From the NCBI GenBank assembly GCA_031002005.1, contig JARYHS010008074.1, positions 279,063,930 to 279,127,929 on the forward strand: DNA of 64,000 nucleotides, written 5' to 3'. Positions 1-13,054 of this stretch are shown here, in pieces. Each line of letters opens with the position of its first letter. Position 1 is the stretch's first letter. The notes beneath the pieces are model-generated. The model saw only the letters and a list, made by a program, of their open reading frames with translations, ran no database searches and was not told where the DNA came from. This stretch comes from Vandiemenella viatica (taxonomy: Eukaryota; Arthropoda; Insecta; Orthoptera; Morabidae). Made by a program: the position numbers and the translations under genes.

Positions 1-1133
1 CAAGCGATATCTTAATATGCTAGCGAAATGCCGTATTTAGTCTGTTGTAAATATTTTTATGAACTACCAAAACTAATATCAAACTCGATCTCTGAAAAAG
101 CATTTGTCTGTTTGAAATTTAAATATCTCGAAGGATAAAAAGACTAATTGGAAAAGATAACTCCTGGTCCCTATTAATTGAAATGTGTTTAGGAATTTAA
201 AACGCAGATACTGAATTCTGAAATTAGCTTTTCGTTGCATATATTAAAATCATTGTGGCGCTGAGTCAAAATCTACCCTAGTGAATATTGTCAACAGATT
301 GACGAAAAAAATTTTGACGACCACTTTTGAAATCTTTTTTTTAGGCTCATTATAAACTTACAGAGTTCTCAAATTTCCTCATCCGAACAGTGTTACATGT
401 TGAACTAATATCGGGATTTTACATGAAACTCATAACTAAAAGAAACTCAATTATTGTGCACTATCATTTAACAAGAACTCTCCTAAGATCAGATATCGTG
501 GATTTCACTCTATACACAGTGTTTTCTGTTAAAGGAACAATACATATAAAAAATAATATTCCTTCATCAAAATTTCATAAGAAAAATTAAGCTACACGAA
601 TCTCCTTGGAATAAGAAAATTCTGTTTACCATAAGTGAATTACTGTCTGAGGAACATGAGGAACATAATAACGAAACTATGTGTATCTTCCACATTAACA
701 TTTCCAGTTCATAATGGTAATTATTTAATGATGTGTCAAAGACCTAGGGACAGGGTTTCTTAAAACTGCGCAATCCGCCTTTGTCGTAAAAGCGGTAATC
801 CTACCTGCTAAAGAGGACCTACTGTTTAAAGTGGAATCAGAATTACAGAGCGTTCTAGCATCGTTCCATTACAAAAGTATAGGTTTGTCGGAGTTATACG
901 TCAGTTTTAAGGCCCGTAAACATTTCAGCAGAGACCTGGATCCGAACTGAGAACCTTTCGATGCCAAATCAGATATTTTAATCAAATGTTAACAGCAATT
1001 AACGTTTATACACAGTTCTTGGTCAGCGAAATCTTGAAAAATACATATTATACACACATTTGATAGGATAGTGTGAGATATGTAGCTGGTGTAGAGCTAC
1101 GAACTTGAACGTGTTAATTCATGTAATCTAAAA
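1..1133. other. AT-rich DNA, no gene seen
   Basis: No open frame here resembles a known protein. The longest (390-590) is 66 codons of low-complexity AT-rich sequence without homology that I recognise. The stretch 905-965 has a faint tRNA-like B-box echo on the minus strand but is too decayed to call. Confidence 0.5.
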
Positions 1134-1192
1134 CTGGCACTGAAGATGTCATAAATAAAGACGAAACGCGTTTGCCATTTTAAAAAAAAAAA
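1134..1192 (+). repeat. Retroelement-like 3' tail with CTGAAGATG...CGAAACGCG motif
   Basis: The sequence has the order GGCA, CTGAAGATGTC, a 9-base loop, GACGAAACGCG, then TTGCC and an A-rich run (about 1183-1192). GTC/GAC can form an inner stem and GGCA/TGCC an outer stem. The CTGAAGATG...CGAAACGCG pair recurs near the 3' ends of many invertebrate retroelements, and the trailing A-run fits a retroposed 3' end on the plus strand. Family not identified; no coding sequence is visible upstream. Confidence 0.4.
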
Positions 1193-4100
1193 GTTATTTG
1201 GTTGGAAGACGGAGACTAATGAAAAAAAAATCACAATAACCGAAGACCTGTGGCTAAAATCACCAACATGTTATAGCGCCATCGTAGGCCCTACTGGATT
1301 GCGGTAGATACGACAGGCCATCAAACCAGGGCATCATGAATATGGTGTTTAGGGAATTTTCCTTAATCTAAAAAAAAGGTCGGATAATTTCCAATTTTGT
1401 CTCATAATAAACACAATTCAGAGTCAAATTAACACAATACTTATGGGATTCACAGACACAGATATGGTATAGCTACGCTCGTCCCCAGTAACAAGACTTG
1501 TGGTATAGGCCGGTGGGGATCATCGTACCTGTTACACCCAGAAAAACAGAAGAACACTCCTCAAATCGGAAAAAGTGCTGGATCAAAGTTCTCTAATTTA
1601 TATATTTATTTTCAAATAGTATGTTTTATAAACTAAGTAAATTAAAAGTAATAAACGCTTAACAAACTTTTGGAGGTTCGTAGGCTTTAATCATCCTAAA
1701 AATCTCAAGATTGTACATAATACGCTTAATGGAAGCTGTTGACAGTGATAGTCATAAAAGATCTCCTTCAGTAGTTTAAACTGCCATTTAATTCTAATTA
1801 TGAACATAATATTTACTAAGATAGGCAACGAGTCTGCTGTAGTCGAAATACCGATTTTTCTGGTTAATCTAAAGAAAACGGGTACAAAACAAGAAAAAAT
1901 CATCCACTTAAAAACAAAATACCGGAGATAATTGAGGAAATTGGAAAAAAATTATTCTGATTAAATGATGTTTAGTGAACGAAGAGTTTACCTGCTTACT
2001 CACTTTGTGCAGAAATGGATATTTTCTATCTTATTGTTTCGAAGTGGAAAGAAACCCTGTTCAACAAAACGAAACGATGAGTGGTACGTATCGTGACTAT
2101 ATTCCAACCTGTAATCTACAAACCTGATCAATGATCATGACACAATGTTTTAAGAGAATTTATTATCTATCGGTTATCCTCAACTCATGGTTCAGAACCA
2201 GAATAAAAAATAATCATGTCCCCAATTTATACAATCTTCAAGGTGTGCTTAGCTTCTATTAGTAACCAAGTATCCGGAAAAACCTACCATAAAACAAAAC
2301 AGAAATTGGTATCACCTACTATGTATTTCTCAGTTTATGCAGGAAGCAGTTGTTAATTCCAAAGTAGGGGTTGAATCTTAAGCGACGGTTCGAAGCAGCC
2401 TCTCCGTGTACTCGAAGAAGGGAACCTCCCATGTATTAACGATGCCCGCTTCAGTGCTGCATATTCCCCATTAATTACCTAAATCTGGTTGGCTTGCGTC
2501 TGACTCAAGAAGACGACGCTGCAATACCACTAAATAGTGAATTCAGCAGGAGTCGATCATAGCAGGGCTCTCACGATCACTGTTGGTCAAGTTTCTTTAC
2601 GCTAGGAAACACGAAAGTTCATCAATATATCATTACTGCCTCCTTCCTCAAATAGATACAAAAACATTCTGCTAGTTAACACATAGCATTAACTTAACAA
2701 CATCGCCATCTAGCAGAGCCTGAAGACTATTCAGGAAACGTAGTTAATATACTATACTGATACAGAATTCTTTTTCATCGCATGCATTTGTTCTTGCAGG
2801 ACGAAGTAGGCATAATTTTGCAAACCACAAGATGTTGTACAAAACTCAGACTGCAAAGTCCGTACATAAGAAGGAAAAGAAGTTGACTACTTATTTTCTT
2901 AGAGTTCATTTCACCCTTTGAGTGCCCCTGTATTGAGTATTGACGAAAACTAGCAATAGACATTTGAAAGGTAAGTTCGCAGTAAAAAAAAAATTACAAA
3001 CATTCATTTTCTGCATCCCTCCGAAAGAAGTGAAAACAAACTGAAAACCTCCCTGTCAAGCGTTATTATCTCATGAAGTGTCAATTAATGACGAAGTATT
3101 TGATTCTTCACTGAAAGAAATTTCTCTGAATATAATAACTTTTTAATCACGTTATCAATGATTGTAAAAAACGACTCTGATAACATTTAATTTAATTAAA
3201 ATTCACCAAAGATTAACAATCTATTTCTTGATTGTTTAATTCGTAAACTTTCATATATAGTACCCTAATTCTATACCGAGTAAGTTTAGACATTCTAAAT
3301 GTCACAGGAACAGTGTTGCATTACCACTTACTTCGTAATTTCTGCAATGAACATAGAAAAATCTGTCAGTAAAACTGTAGGAATATGGAATCACAATTTA
3401 CTCTCAAAAAATACGTATCACTGATACTTTTTTTTAGCTGATCTTACTTCTCCGGATGAAGTATCCCTGCACTTTCTTAATGTCACTTAATTTCAGGAAG
3501 TAAATTAAAAACAAAATGTTTCTCTACGAACAAATTCGTGCCGTCCGTGTGAATAATATTGCTAACGTTAGAATACATGTTTTGATATCAGATGTGTTGT
3601 TCCAACATCATAACAACGTAGCTGGTCACATCTTCAACAACAAAGTGAAAATAAGTGTGACATACACTTCATTACTTCTAAATTCTTTGAGACGTAACCA
3701 AACGTGTTTCGAATAAAAAATTATTTAATTTTGTTAGTGATAGCCACCACTCTCATATTCGGGCTTAGAACTTTATTATTTTGAAACCTGTACCATTTAA
3801 CAACTAGCGATTGAAAAGCAAGAAAAATAGTGAACAGCGAATTCGGGGTGGTATTAGTCAAATACGTTTGACTCCTAACTTTTTGTATACGACTCTACCC
3901 GACTAAGATTTGGAAAAGAAGATACTTTCAGACGCATTTCACAGTCATTCAGAGATATGTTGGGTGTTTCATATGATCGAGTTCAATCAACATATATACA
4001 GTATATAACACAACGAGTTTATGGAACGACACTTAAGAGTTGTTATTGATGAAAACCTCACGTTAATCGTGGGAACTGATTTTCCCCACGTTTAAGCCTA

Positions 4101-7100
4101 TTGCATCGAGCCCCTAGACATTTGGCATTTGATCTAGAACTAATGTAACTTGTAACATTAAAGTGTAAGTGCCTCAACGTTAAAGTTGCTGTGACAATTA
4201 AACCCAGAGCATAAAGCTCTCCGAATTAGACTTCATAGTATCGCGGGATATCGGCCGTTCTGACCTCCGTTTGCAGGTGGTGATGCACGACGACGTATTT
4301 AAACGTTGGGATGATCAGTCAGCAAGAGAAATGGTGACATTCACGTCTGTCCATTGACGTAGATGGCGTTTAACGACCACGGCAGTCTTCAAGGCATGAA
4401 GCTATAACGAATAAATTCTCATAATCATTTTGAAATTCACACATGTCTATAGTTTTAAATGAAAATTTGATGTTAACTTATATATTTTTATTGCAATTTT
4501 AGAGTTTAAGTTATTTTCACGCCTATCTTAAGTAGATTTCAGTAATTTGATCAGAAACAAAACGACGGCACCGTAATACAAATAAGTTTATCTTGAATTA
4601 ATAGATTTTTTGTTACATTCAATCTACTTCTAAAGGATTTAAAATAGTTTTCGTTAATGTGTAAATTCATGTTAACTCAGTCTTTATAATTTATAGACTG
4701 TTAACAAGTAGCATTAAGCTTGTCGTATATCGACTGTTGAGTTTCTAACTGTTTTGATAAAGTTTTTATGTGAGTTTCCTGATTTTTTTTTTTCTGAATT
4801 GTTGGCGAATTTTTGCAATAGCTTTGATTAACTTTCAATATGTGATAATTCTGTAGATTCATCATGCTTCTTCACTGCGCTTTCGCAAATCTATTGATAC
4901 TGTTGTCCGATGTAATGAGCAAGTTAAACGATTAATATATTTAATCTACTTATCACTTGTAGCAAGTTTACCTTCTGGTCAAAATAATCTCAAGAAACCG
5001 AAAGAAGTACTTTGGTGAAAATCACCCAATTTAAATGTCAATAAAAAGATCGACTAAATGAATTGTTTATAGTTTCAAAAGTAATGTATCTCGAATATAT
5101 ACGACGATGCTTAGTGTTCAAGAGATTTACAAAATTTATTAATATGCTAATATTTACCGTATCAGAGTAAACTATCGAATTTTAAATTTTCTTAGATCGC
5201 CGATAGAATCCATAGCTATCGTCTAAGTAGATAGTCTTTTAGTAATCCTTGTTACGCATTCCTTTTATAGCTGATTGGATTCAGAAAAGCGAAGATACTT
5301 GAATCTTAAAACCAGCACGCATTAGGGTATATGCACAGACGAATAAATAAAAACATTCCTGGTATCTTGAATTGACTTCCTACTTGATTATGTGGAAATG
5401 AAAGCAGAAATAGTCATGAGGAGACTACACAGAACAATGAAATGGACAATAGCTCGTCTTCTTTCCGAAAGGAATTTCTTCTTTTGGTCCCTGTAGTAAC
5501 ATAAAACCGTTACCCACATACACACGTTAAATATTTGTAGTTATGCCAAGAAAAGTGATTAGTGGAGAAAGATACGCAGACGAAAAGTTTATAATTCAAC
5601 CATATATTCTACTTAAATAACATAGCTACAAAACAGGATAGCTGTGAAAAATAAATTTTCTGCAGTGTAAATCACTCTGAATTTCAGTATCAGAAATTTA
5701 TTTTAATTTTCGGTTACAAGTGAATTATTTCATTTTAAGTCACTACCTTTCTTGGATTACTAAATTACGGATAAAAATGCACTGGTATAGGTACAGTTTT
5801 CTCCTTGAAAACATTTACTTAAAGACATTTATAATTTAATTCAAAGGGCTCCCGTGCTAAAAGAAAAAAATCACGGAATGAGACGCTGAGTTTAGCTTCA
5901 AACAGAGAGTACGACAGAGAAAAACTGAGCTCATTGTCAAGCAGGACTCAAGCAATTTCAGTTCTCATTTCAGACGCGGACGCGAATGTAATGAAAAACT
6001 CCAGGAAATGGGACGCATCTGTGTGCCTTCCGCCCAATTTTAAAAGAAAAGAAAGTATTAAGACAATAGCACATTCTTTTGTTGGCGTTTAATGAATGGA
6101 TAGTAAACTGTCGGTGTATACTTTAACAAGCAGGAAAGGCTTCTCTCTCAAAAATGAAACATTTAAAGTCCTCGCTTCAAAAGAAAAGGCCACCAAGCAG
6201 ATGAAATTTACCTTTTAACAAGAAACTGGGAACTACGTTCTACTATTGTCTTTTATCCACTGGCCATTACAGACATTTCTCCTAGTGCGACCTATTTCAT
6301 ACTGCATTTATAGCTCCATTAGTACAGTCATAACAAATAGTAGGCCTACGGAAAAAGTCGTTGACCTCAAATTTCCACATGTTGTGTGTTTCAACTATCC
6401 AAAACCGAATATTGCATTTAAAATAATGTAAAGTTTCATCTGGAACTTCTTCGTAAAACTTAAGGGGATCTAAATCTACTCCACTAGCTGTTTTTTTCAA
6501 TTTTTTTGTTTGAAAATAAAGCCACGACTGGCCTTCAACGCAATCAATTTTAGTCCAGTTTTGATACAGGATTTATCTGAATAACAGTACTACGAAGGAA
6601 CTAGATATGCGTCCCCATTATCGAACATATATTGTATTAAAACGAAAATACTAAAATTACTAATCTTTAACATGGTTTGTAAATTAGGAGCAAAACAAGC
6701 CAAAGCTTTCATTTTGAGGTTTTTACCATTTTATATTGTATGATTTGAAGTGTGCTCTAATTAATATTTGCTTGCGTATTAACATACTAACAAAAAAATT
6801 TTGTTGGTACAAATTATTCCACTTGCAGTTTTGTGAGTCATGGTGCGGAATCTACTGCCTAATCAGAAATCGTGACAAGTACTGATTTTTGCACGAAGTC
6901 CCTTCCTTCTGTCCTATGCACTACTAAATATGTGTTAAAGTGATTGATGTAAGAAATCTAAATGCGCGAAGCTCGACTCGCATTTACCATTGTTTAAATT
7001 AAGTTTTAGGAAAATAGGTAATTAAAGGAAAGAAAATCATCTAGGGGCTTTTATGACAGAGCCATCTTGGAAATAATGATCAACAGAAATATTGATGGCA

Positions 7101-9000
7101 GGAACTGTAATCAAACCCCGGCTTTATTGAATGCACCATCCAAGCTCGAAATTACTACTCTTTATGTCTGCCCAGTCGCGTTTTGCAGATATATTGACCA
7201 AATAAATATTTTTACGTGGACACTGAGACTATCTCGACAAAAGATTTATAAGAAATATGCATGGAAAAATAACCAAATCTTACCTTCAAAACATAACAAC
7301 TGTTTAACGCTTTACTAATTGATCATGCAGAAGATATGTCCAAGTAGCTCACTAGCTGCCGATATTATCAAACTGGAATAACCTGAAGTATCTGTGAAAC
7401 ACCAACGCTTAAACTTTGGATTTCCTGAGTAATATTCGCTTCTACGCCGACGAAAATTTCTGTATACGATGATTTGACGTTAAATTGTATTACGAAGAAC
7501 TAGTCCATATTTTTTTATTTTTTTTTAAAAAAATCTTCAGTTGTCGTATTATGGGTGAGAAAGAATCAGCGCTCATATTGCTGACATGAATGAGATACTG
7601 TAACTGGACGTAACAGACGTGGAATTTTCTCAGTGTGCTATTTTTAATAAAGTCTCGCTAGAGTCACCCACATTCCAAGCACTCCCAGCGCCCTCGAGAC
7701 AGACGAGCAGGCCAAGAGAGAACGCTTTGAGCTGCGGTACTTGAGAGATATTAAAAAGCAGCTCACGAATCAGTACGCTGCTCGCTGGAGGCCTTTTGTT
7801 CCTTTGAAAGGCAGTCTCAGCCTTGACGCCTCTCGCATGTCAAAAAATTAATCCTACATTCCGCTCCGAGTCGCGTGCCTCTTGTCACTTTTGGCACAAT
7901 CAACATAAAGAACGTCTCACAGGCTAAAGCTTTCATAGACACCACTTACACGATCCATAACGTTACAGTAACCCACAATACCATCAAATTTAAGTGCACA
8001 GTATGGTTCGAAAAATGATGACAATAAGAACTGACGTGATTGAAGAATGAAAAAACCTGACCATAATAAATACTAGAGATACGATTCTAAAATCTTTGAT
8101 GAAACGCATTGTATTCTGCAAACGACTAATAACTCATTATTTCTTCCATGTTTATCATGTTTGAAGATTAAATTCAGTAACAATTTTCCTCACAATTAAA
8201 CTAATAAACAAAAAACGTAGAAGCCGTAGGCAGTTTATTGAAGATGAAGCTATTTAAAACACAATGCTTCTTGCACTATTATCTGTAGAAGTGAAAATTA
8301 ACAATATATAGTAATTATTTTATTAATTTTAATCTCTTTTTTCTTCTTTGGCCCAAAGTTGTGATGCGCATATTACAAGTTTTGTCACTTATAATTAGAA
8401 TAAAAATGTTCAACAATCCCAATCGCGAGACAAACCACTTCCCTCTCGCTTACCTCTCATCATTGGGATGACCTCATGCTTCTTTTTGTATTTGAATAGG
8501 GCGTGAAATGTTAGGACTCAACGAGATGTAGAGGCCTAGCACAAAAACCTGTAGTATTAAATATGTATGTGTATGTTGCTTTCTAATAATTCAATATCTT
8601 ATCTATCACCTTTTATCGAGTTATCGTTCTGTACTATGAACTTTAAAATGTTAGAGATATCAACATCTGTATGGCTGAATCATTCACTTCTGGTTTGATT
8701 CCCTTCAAATTAACTATTCACATTCACCAGATGCAGTAACAACTAAGGCAAGGGTGAGCAAATAAATCCTGGTATTCGATCGTAGTTTATTATATACATC
8801 ATTTTCTGTTACTCATAAATTAACTGCAAGTCACAAGAAACTTGCTGTTGCTTGTATAGAACGAAGATCAAGATATTTACGTTATTTCGTGTTGGGTATT
8901 ATGTCGATTCAATCATTAACTAAGGTGAATGTAGAATTTTTCCAACTACTGTTGTAGATGTTAGATATCAAAATCAAAATCTTATTTCTCTGTAGTATTT
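1193..9000. other. Long AT-rich stretch without recognisable genes
   Basis: About 7.8 kb without any frame that resembles a known domain; open frames are at most 83 codons (7067-7318) and look random. 7660-7880 is more GC-rich (GCGCCCTCGAGACAGACGAG and similar) and could be a conserved non-coding element, but there is no splice or coding signature. Short T- and A-runs (for example near 4785, 7510) are ordinary for this DNA. Confidence 0.5.
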
Positions 9001-9007
9001 TTAATGG

Positions 9008-9203
9008 TTTTACACCTCGAAAGCCCCGAGGCCATTAAAGACAAGAGAGGACGGAGGACAACTTAAAAGATGGAATTCGGTCATGGCCTTTTTACCTACC
9101 ATTCCGGCATTCTGCTGGAGTAATTTTAAGAACTGGAAAATCTGGATGGATGGACGGGAATTAAACTCGAGCGTTATGGCTTATCCACCCGTCTCGGTGG
9201 GGA
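9008..9203 (-). mobile_element. Decayed tRNA-derived SINE
   Basis: Reading the plus strand, the order is the ACGCCTCG-like tail with a GAGGCCATTAAAG block, a GGAATTCGGTCATGGCC block, a CCGGCATT...CTGGAGTAATTT block, and a GGATGGACGGGAATTAAACT block corresponding to the tRNA-like B box. This is the same order as the well-preserved copy at 25081-25340, so the element lies on the minus strand. It carries many substitutions and no clear target-site duplication: an old copy. Confidence 0.75.
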
Positions 9204-9280
9204 GAACGTTCATATCATAGGCAACATTTCAATTTAATTTGTTTGTCTGCCGCGAAAATGTTTTGCTTTTTTAAAAAACA

Positions 9281-9396
9281 TGGCTTTACTTGTTAACGTC
9301 ATTAGAGGGACTGGAAGGATTGTGGCAAGCAACGGGAATGAATTTGGCGATGTCCTTCTTGAAGGAAATATCCCGGCATTACCTAGAGTAATTTAT
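9281..9396 (-). mobile_element. Truncated SINE, same family
   Basis: Contains the 3' half of the SINE in minus orientation: TGGCTTTAC, GTCATTAGAGG, CAACGGGAATGAATTTGGC, CTTCTTGAAGGAAAT, TCCCGGCATTACCTAGAGTA. The tRNA-like head is missing. It lies within 80 bp of the copy at 9008-9203, so this may be two insertions or one disrupted pair. Confidence 0.7.
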
Positions 9397-9399
9397 TTT

Positions 9400-11090
9400 T
9401 AGACTTGATAAAATTTCTCCAGTGTGTTCAATCTCTAATGGTAATCACTCCTATTTACCACAGATTTAATGTCTTAGATTAGAGTTCTATTGCTTTCACT
9501 AAATAAAACATCACGACCTAAATAAATTTCCATCAATTCGCATTTTTTAAATATATTATTTATTTCCAATATTGTCCTAGTGTTAATGAAACCCAGTTTT
9601 TTCTTCTAATATACGCACTGTTCTCTATAACCGATTGCAGAAAGACAGTTCACCGTAAAATAGTTTAATCAGAATAGCTATTTATTACGTATACAAGCCG
9701 AAAGCGATATCCTGTAAACCACCGAGTGTGTGATAAAAGTTAAGCATTCAGAGCTATTTGTTCAGATACTGTGATTAACTTATACTGAAATAGCTGAAAA
9801 TTAAGAATTTTTCGAATAATTACTTAAAATAAGTTTATTATATTATTTCCCTTCAAGAACGATTCCTCTGATCCCATATATTTTTGTTCCAGTTACACAG
9901 GTGCTTAAATTAACCATCAATTACTACTTGCGAAAAATTACTTCGTGCTTTGTTATATTAATATGTGCGTCTCCAGTCTGACCGGAGCTAATTGTTCCGT
10001 AGTTGATAGGCCACCTGCTGCTCCGGCCACACCGCGGCTTCGAGCTTGCTAGCTCGTCGTATTATTCCCTCGTATCCTACAATCTGTGTATCTCTGATAC
10101 CGCAGAAATTTAAGTGTTCAACAAGGGCTAGCATTGGGACAGAGAAAAAATTCCAAAGAACTATCTTCTATAGCAAAAGGAAGTTACTTGAAGGTTTTCA
10201 ATCATCACTTATTTTTTTCTACCCCAAAGAAATACACATTTATTTACATTTGAACTGCATTTGACCTATGAAGTGCAAAATATTTTATGTAACATGGAAT
10301 TTGATTTAGGTATAATTTATTCTTCGGTACCTGCCAGTCTACAGATGCATGTCGAGGCAGGACGCCGAGTCAGAACGCTAGATTTGCAAGATCACTTTTC
10401 AACTTCAAGGACGTGCGAAGAAGGAACACTCAGACTTTCAGCGAATACTACTGCACTCCAGTCAGCCATCTGTGATCCCTCTCTATTCAATCCACAAGGC
10501 GGCGATGTCGATATATAGATCACGTGAGTCGATCTCAAGGTTGCTTAGCTTCATGTTTGCCAACCCGTAGCCTCGTGTAGTCTGTATTTTATGGCTATCC
10601 CGTTGGTTCATTTTCGTGCCAGCATTATCGTCATAACGTTTGTTTTCTCTCGTTTAAGTCGTACTTTTGTATTATTCTGGTTGTTTTTATACTGTTCAGT
10701 TGAATAAGCATCTATGTTTGGTTATTCGTTTGCATTTGTTGGTAAACGTGTCGAGTTACCATTTTGGTATTTCCTCTCTGCATTACATAGCTAGAAAAAC
10801 GGACGATTGTATCGTTAGGTTCTTGAAATAAGTATTATTATTGTTATTTTGCTAATGGTTTTATGCATCGTCGACGTCGAGGTCATAAGAGTTGAAATAA
10901 GTTTTTTGTTTTTAAATACATACAATGGTGGTTGCAAGTTCATTATTCAGTCCTCAGTTATTTTCAGGTTAAACAATTATGAAATATGCTATAAGGAAAG
11001 CAGGAGACATTAAACACCTTATTTGAGACAATTATTACCTGAGGTTGAATACACCGGAATAACGTCGAAGACGGTTTCATCCGAAACTTT
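9400..11090. other. No gene recognised; GC-richer tract 9980-10560
   Basis: The first part is AT-rich and featureless. From about 9980 to 10560 the composition becomes more mixed (CTGACCGGAGCTAATTG, CACCGCGGCTTCGAGC, and ATAGATCACGTGAGTCGAT with a CACGTG E-box at about 10523). An 85-codon open frame at 10261-10518 matches no family I know. The tract could be regulatory or decayed repeat. Confidence 0.35.
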
Positions 11091-11094
11091 TATA

Positions 11095-11948
11095 CAGGGC
11101 GTTCGCCGGGAAACGCAACCCACTGTTAGCGCTACAAGGAAGAAACTGCTCCCGGCGAGCGAGCGCTCAGTTTCCGGCATTGTTCGACCGTCGGCCGCGG
11201 ACTATTTCATAATAATTACGCTTCATAAACTTCAGAAATTTGTGTGCTAAGCATTTAAATGTGACGTAATTCATTAGCTTACCGTATAAAAGATGCTGGA
11301 AGTGTTGACCCTCTTGTGTAATGCACATTTCACATCTTCTGAACATATTTCGAGACACACGCTGCCCTAACTGACTTATTGATTTTTTGGGTGACTGTTC
11401 TAGTCGAAAAGCGATATCGTCAATTTTCTCCTCTGTGAGAATACGGTTGACCGACAGTCTCTTTTTGTTAAAAAATGAACCCGTTTCTCTTACTTTTTTA
11501 ACCAGACGCAGAATTGTTGATTTAGCTGGCAGTAAAGCGCCAGGAAATTCGCGACGAAATTTACTGCGACACTTTTTAAACGACTTCTTCTTCACATATG
11601 TATCGTAGAGAAATATTCTTTGTTGCAAACTGTAACGTACCATAATTTTACTCACACTCAAACACGGTACAGATTAATAAGAGTATGAAGCCCCAAACCA
11701 GCCAAACCGCAAAGAAACGTTTATTCACAACACTGATTAATAAGAGACTGAAGTCACAAACTATCTACAATGCAAAGAAACCGTTCTTAACAATGTAAGG
11801 GTCACTGCACTGCACTGTTGGGGCAGCGGAGGTGTTAAACAGTGCGGTGATTCACGGTGCCGTGTGGCGGAAACTGCTGGCACTACTGACCGAGCAAGTT
11901 GCCGACGGCAACAGACTGGGAGGGTAGCGTTTTCCGGCGAACGCCCTG
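11095..11948 (-). mobile_element. Internally deleted Tc1/mariner-superfamily transposon (854 bp)
   Basis: Terminal inverted repeats of about 28 bp begin CAGGGCGTTCGCCGG and end CCGGCGAACGCCCTG, with a G/A and an A/T difference between the arms. Both ends abut a TA dinucleotide (11093-11094 and 11949-11950), the target duplication of the Tc1/mariner superfamily. Inside, on the minus strand, is a short transposase frame (11167-11643) that keeps the N-terminal helix-turn-helix region and the extreme C terminus but lacks the catalytic DDE/D core. It is therefore a non-autonomous deletion derivative that would depend on a full-length relative. Confidence 0.85.
11167..11643 (-). pseudogene. Transposase remnant: HTH domain joined to C terminus, catalytic core missing
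   Basis: The start chosen is the Met at 11643 (MVRYSLQQRIFLYDTYVKK), since arthropod transposases of this type begin there; an upstream Met at 11661 is possible. The first ~90 residues resemble the DUF4817-type helix-turn-helix of arthropod IS630/Tc1-mariner-like transposases (FRREFPGALLPAKSTILRLV, then RETGSFFNKKR). After PKKSISQL (about 11367) the sequence jumps to RNMFRRCEMCI and a GQHFQHLL motif that is normally the family's last residues. Roughly 200 catalytic residues are therefore gone. The frame then reads on without family similarity to 11167. It cannot catalyse transposition but could still encode a DNA-binding peptide; expression is unknown. Confidence 0.75.
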
Positions 11949-11950
11949 TA

Positions 11951-12490
11951 TTATTAAAATTACTTTCTTAAATTTCTCTCACTTATATGTATGACATGAA
12001 AATATGTAACTACTGTAAAAATAACATAATATCTGAGTTAATGTTAACAAACTAGTAATTTTTCCATTGACCATCATCGTAATTTCGCAGTATAACTTCT
12101 TCAGCCAATAATTCTAACGTTCTCTTACTTTTAAAAGCATTCTTGCGTTTTCTTATACGCAATTACATATAAGTTACATATTCTAGCTTCCAGAAATCTC
12201 TCCATATGTTATCCAAAATTGTAGCAAAATTTATTTATGTAAACATAATGTATTTCTTTATTAATTGTAAAGATAATTCAATGCCATTAGCTCTTACTTA
12301 CAATGGTTAACTTCCGCTGAAAGAAACTGTATTTGAATTGAGCAAGCATCGTATGAAAAAATCCTATTTTATTTGAAGCCTACTGTAGGGACTTACAAAA
12401 AGTAATTAATGTCTCATCACCAACCATATTTTCCCGTTATGCTGCATAGCTACCGTCGACTACCATTATAAGACCATCCTGTGGAATAAA
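11951..12490. other. AT-rich DNA, nothing recognised
   Basis: AT-rich sequence between the deleted transposon and a GC-rich island; no frame or repeat identified. Confidence 0.5.
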
Positions 12491-12499
12491 CTTGAGCGT

Positions 12500-12910
12500 G
12501 TTCTATATTGCTGACGAGTGATGGGGGCGAGGTAATGTGCATGTGGTTTGAGCTGTCGTGTGAGTGGCAGTGTGTCGCTCTTTAGCGTGGAGTGTCGGCG
12601 AGAACACCACTGGGTCGGTCGGCAGTGAAAGGCGAGTGATTAATAGTTGAGGGAGACAGCGCAGGCTGCGGCTTGTTCGGCACACACTGGGGCTTCTCAA
12701 TTATTAAACCTCGATCACATTCCTGATGAGCGGCTGGTGAACACGCAGCCGCCTGATATCGCGTTAAAAATGCACGACGCGCCTCGGGGAGGAAGCTGAG
12801 CGTACGAGAAGCACGGACGAATTTCGTCCTAATTTATGAGCTCGCTCGGCAGGCGGAGGTATCAATGGAGGAGCCCGTGCACTTAGAAAGTGGCTTTAAA
12901 GTAACGTCGC
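12500..12910. other. GC/CpG-rich island, possible regulatory element
   Basis: About 400 bp are clearly richer in G+C and CpG than the flanks (GATGGGGGCGAGG, GTCGGCGAGAACACC, CACGACGCGCCTCGGGG, GCTCGCTCGGCAGGCGGAGG). Homeodomain-like TAATTTATGAG and TTATTAAACC cores are embedded. The open frames crossing it have no recognisable domain and no convincing splice sites. Candidate CpG island or conserved non-coding element; its function cannot be read from the sequence. Confidence 0.35.
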
Positions 12911-13054
12911 ACAAGCTTTAGAATACTCTCTACATCGATCGCGCCCCACTTCTGCCACAGAAAGACTCAAAAAAACACCTGTTGGGATTTCGCGAACAAT
13001 GCAATCATCAAGGGGTATCAGCAAAAAGCCCAGAAGAAGACTGTAGATATAATA

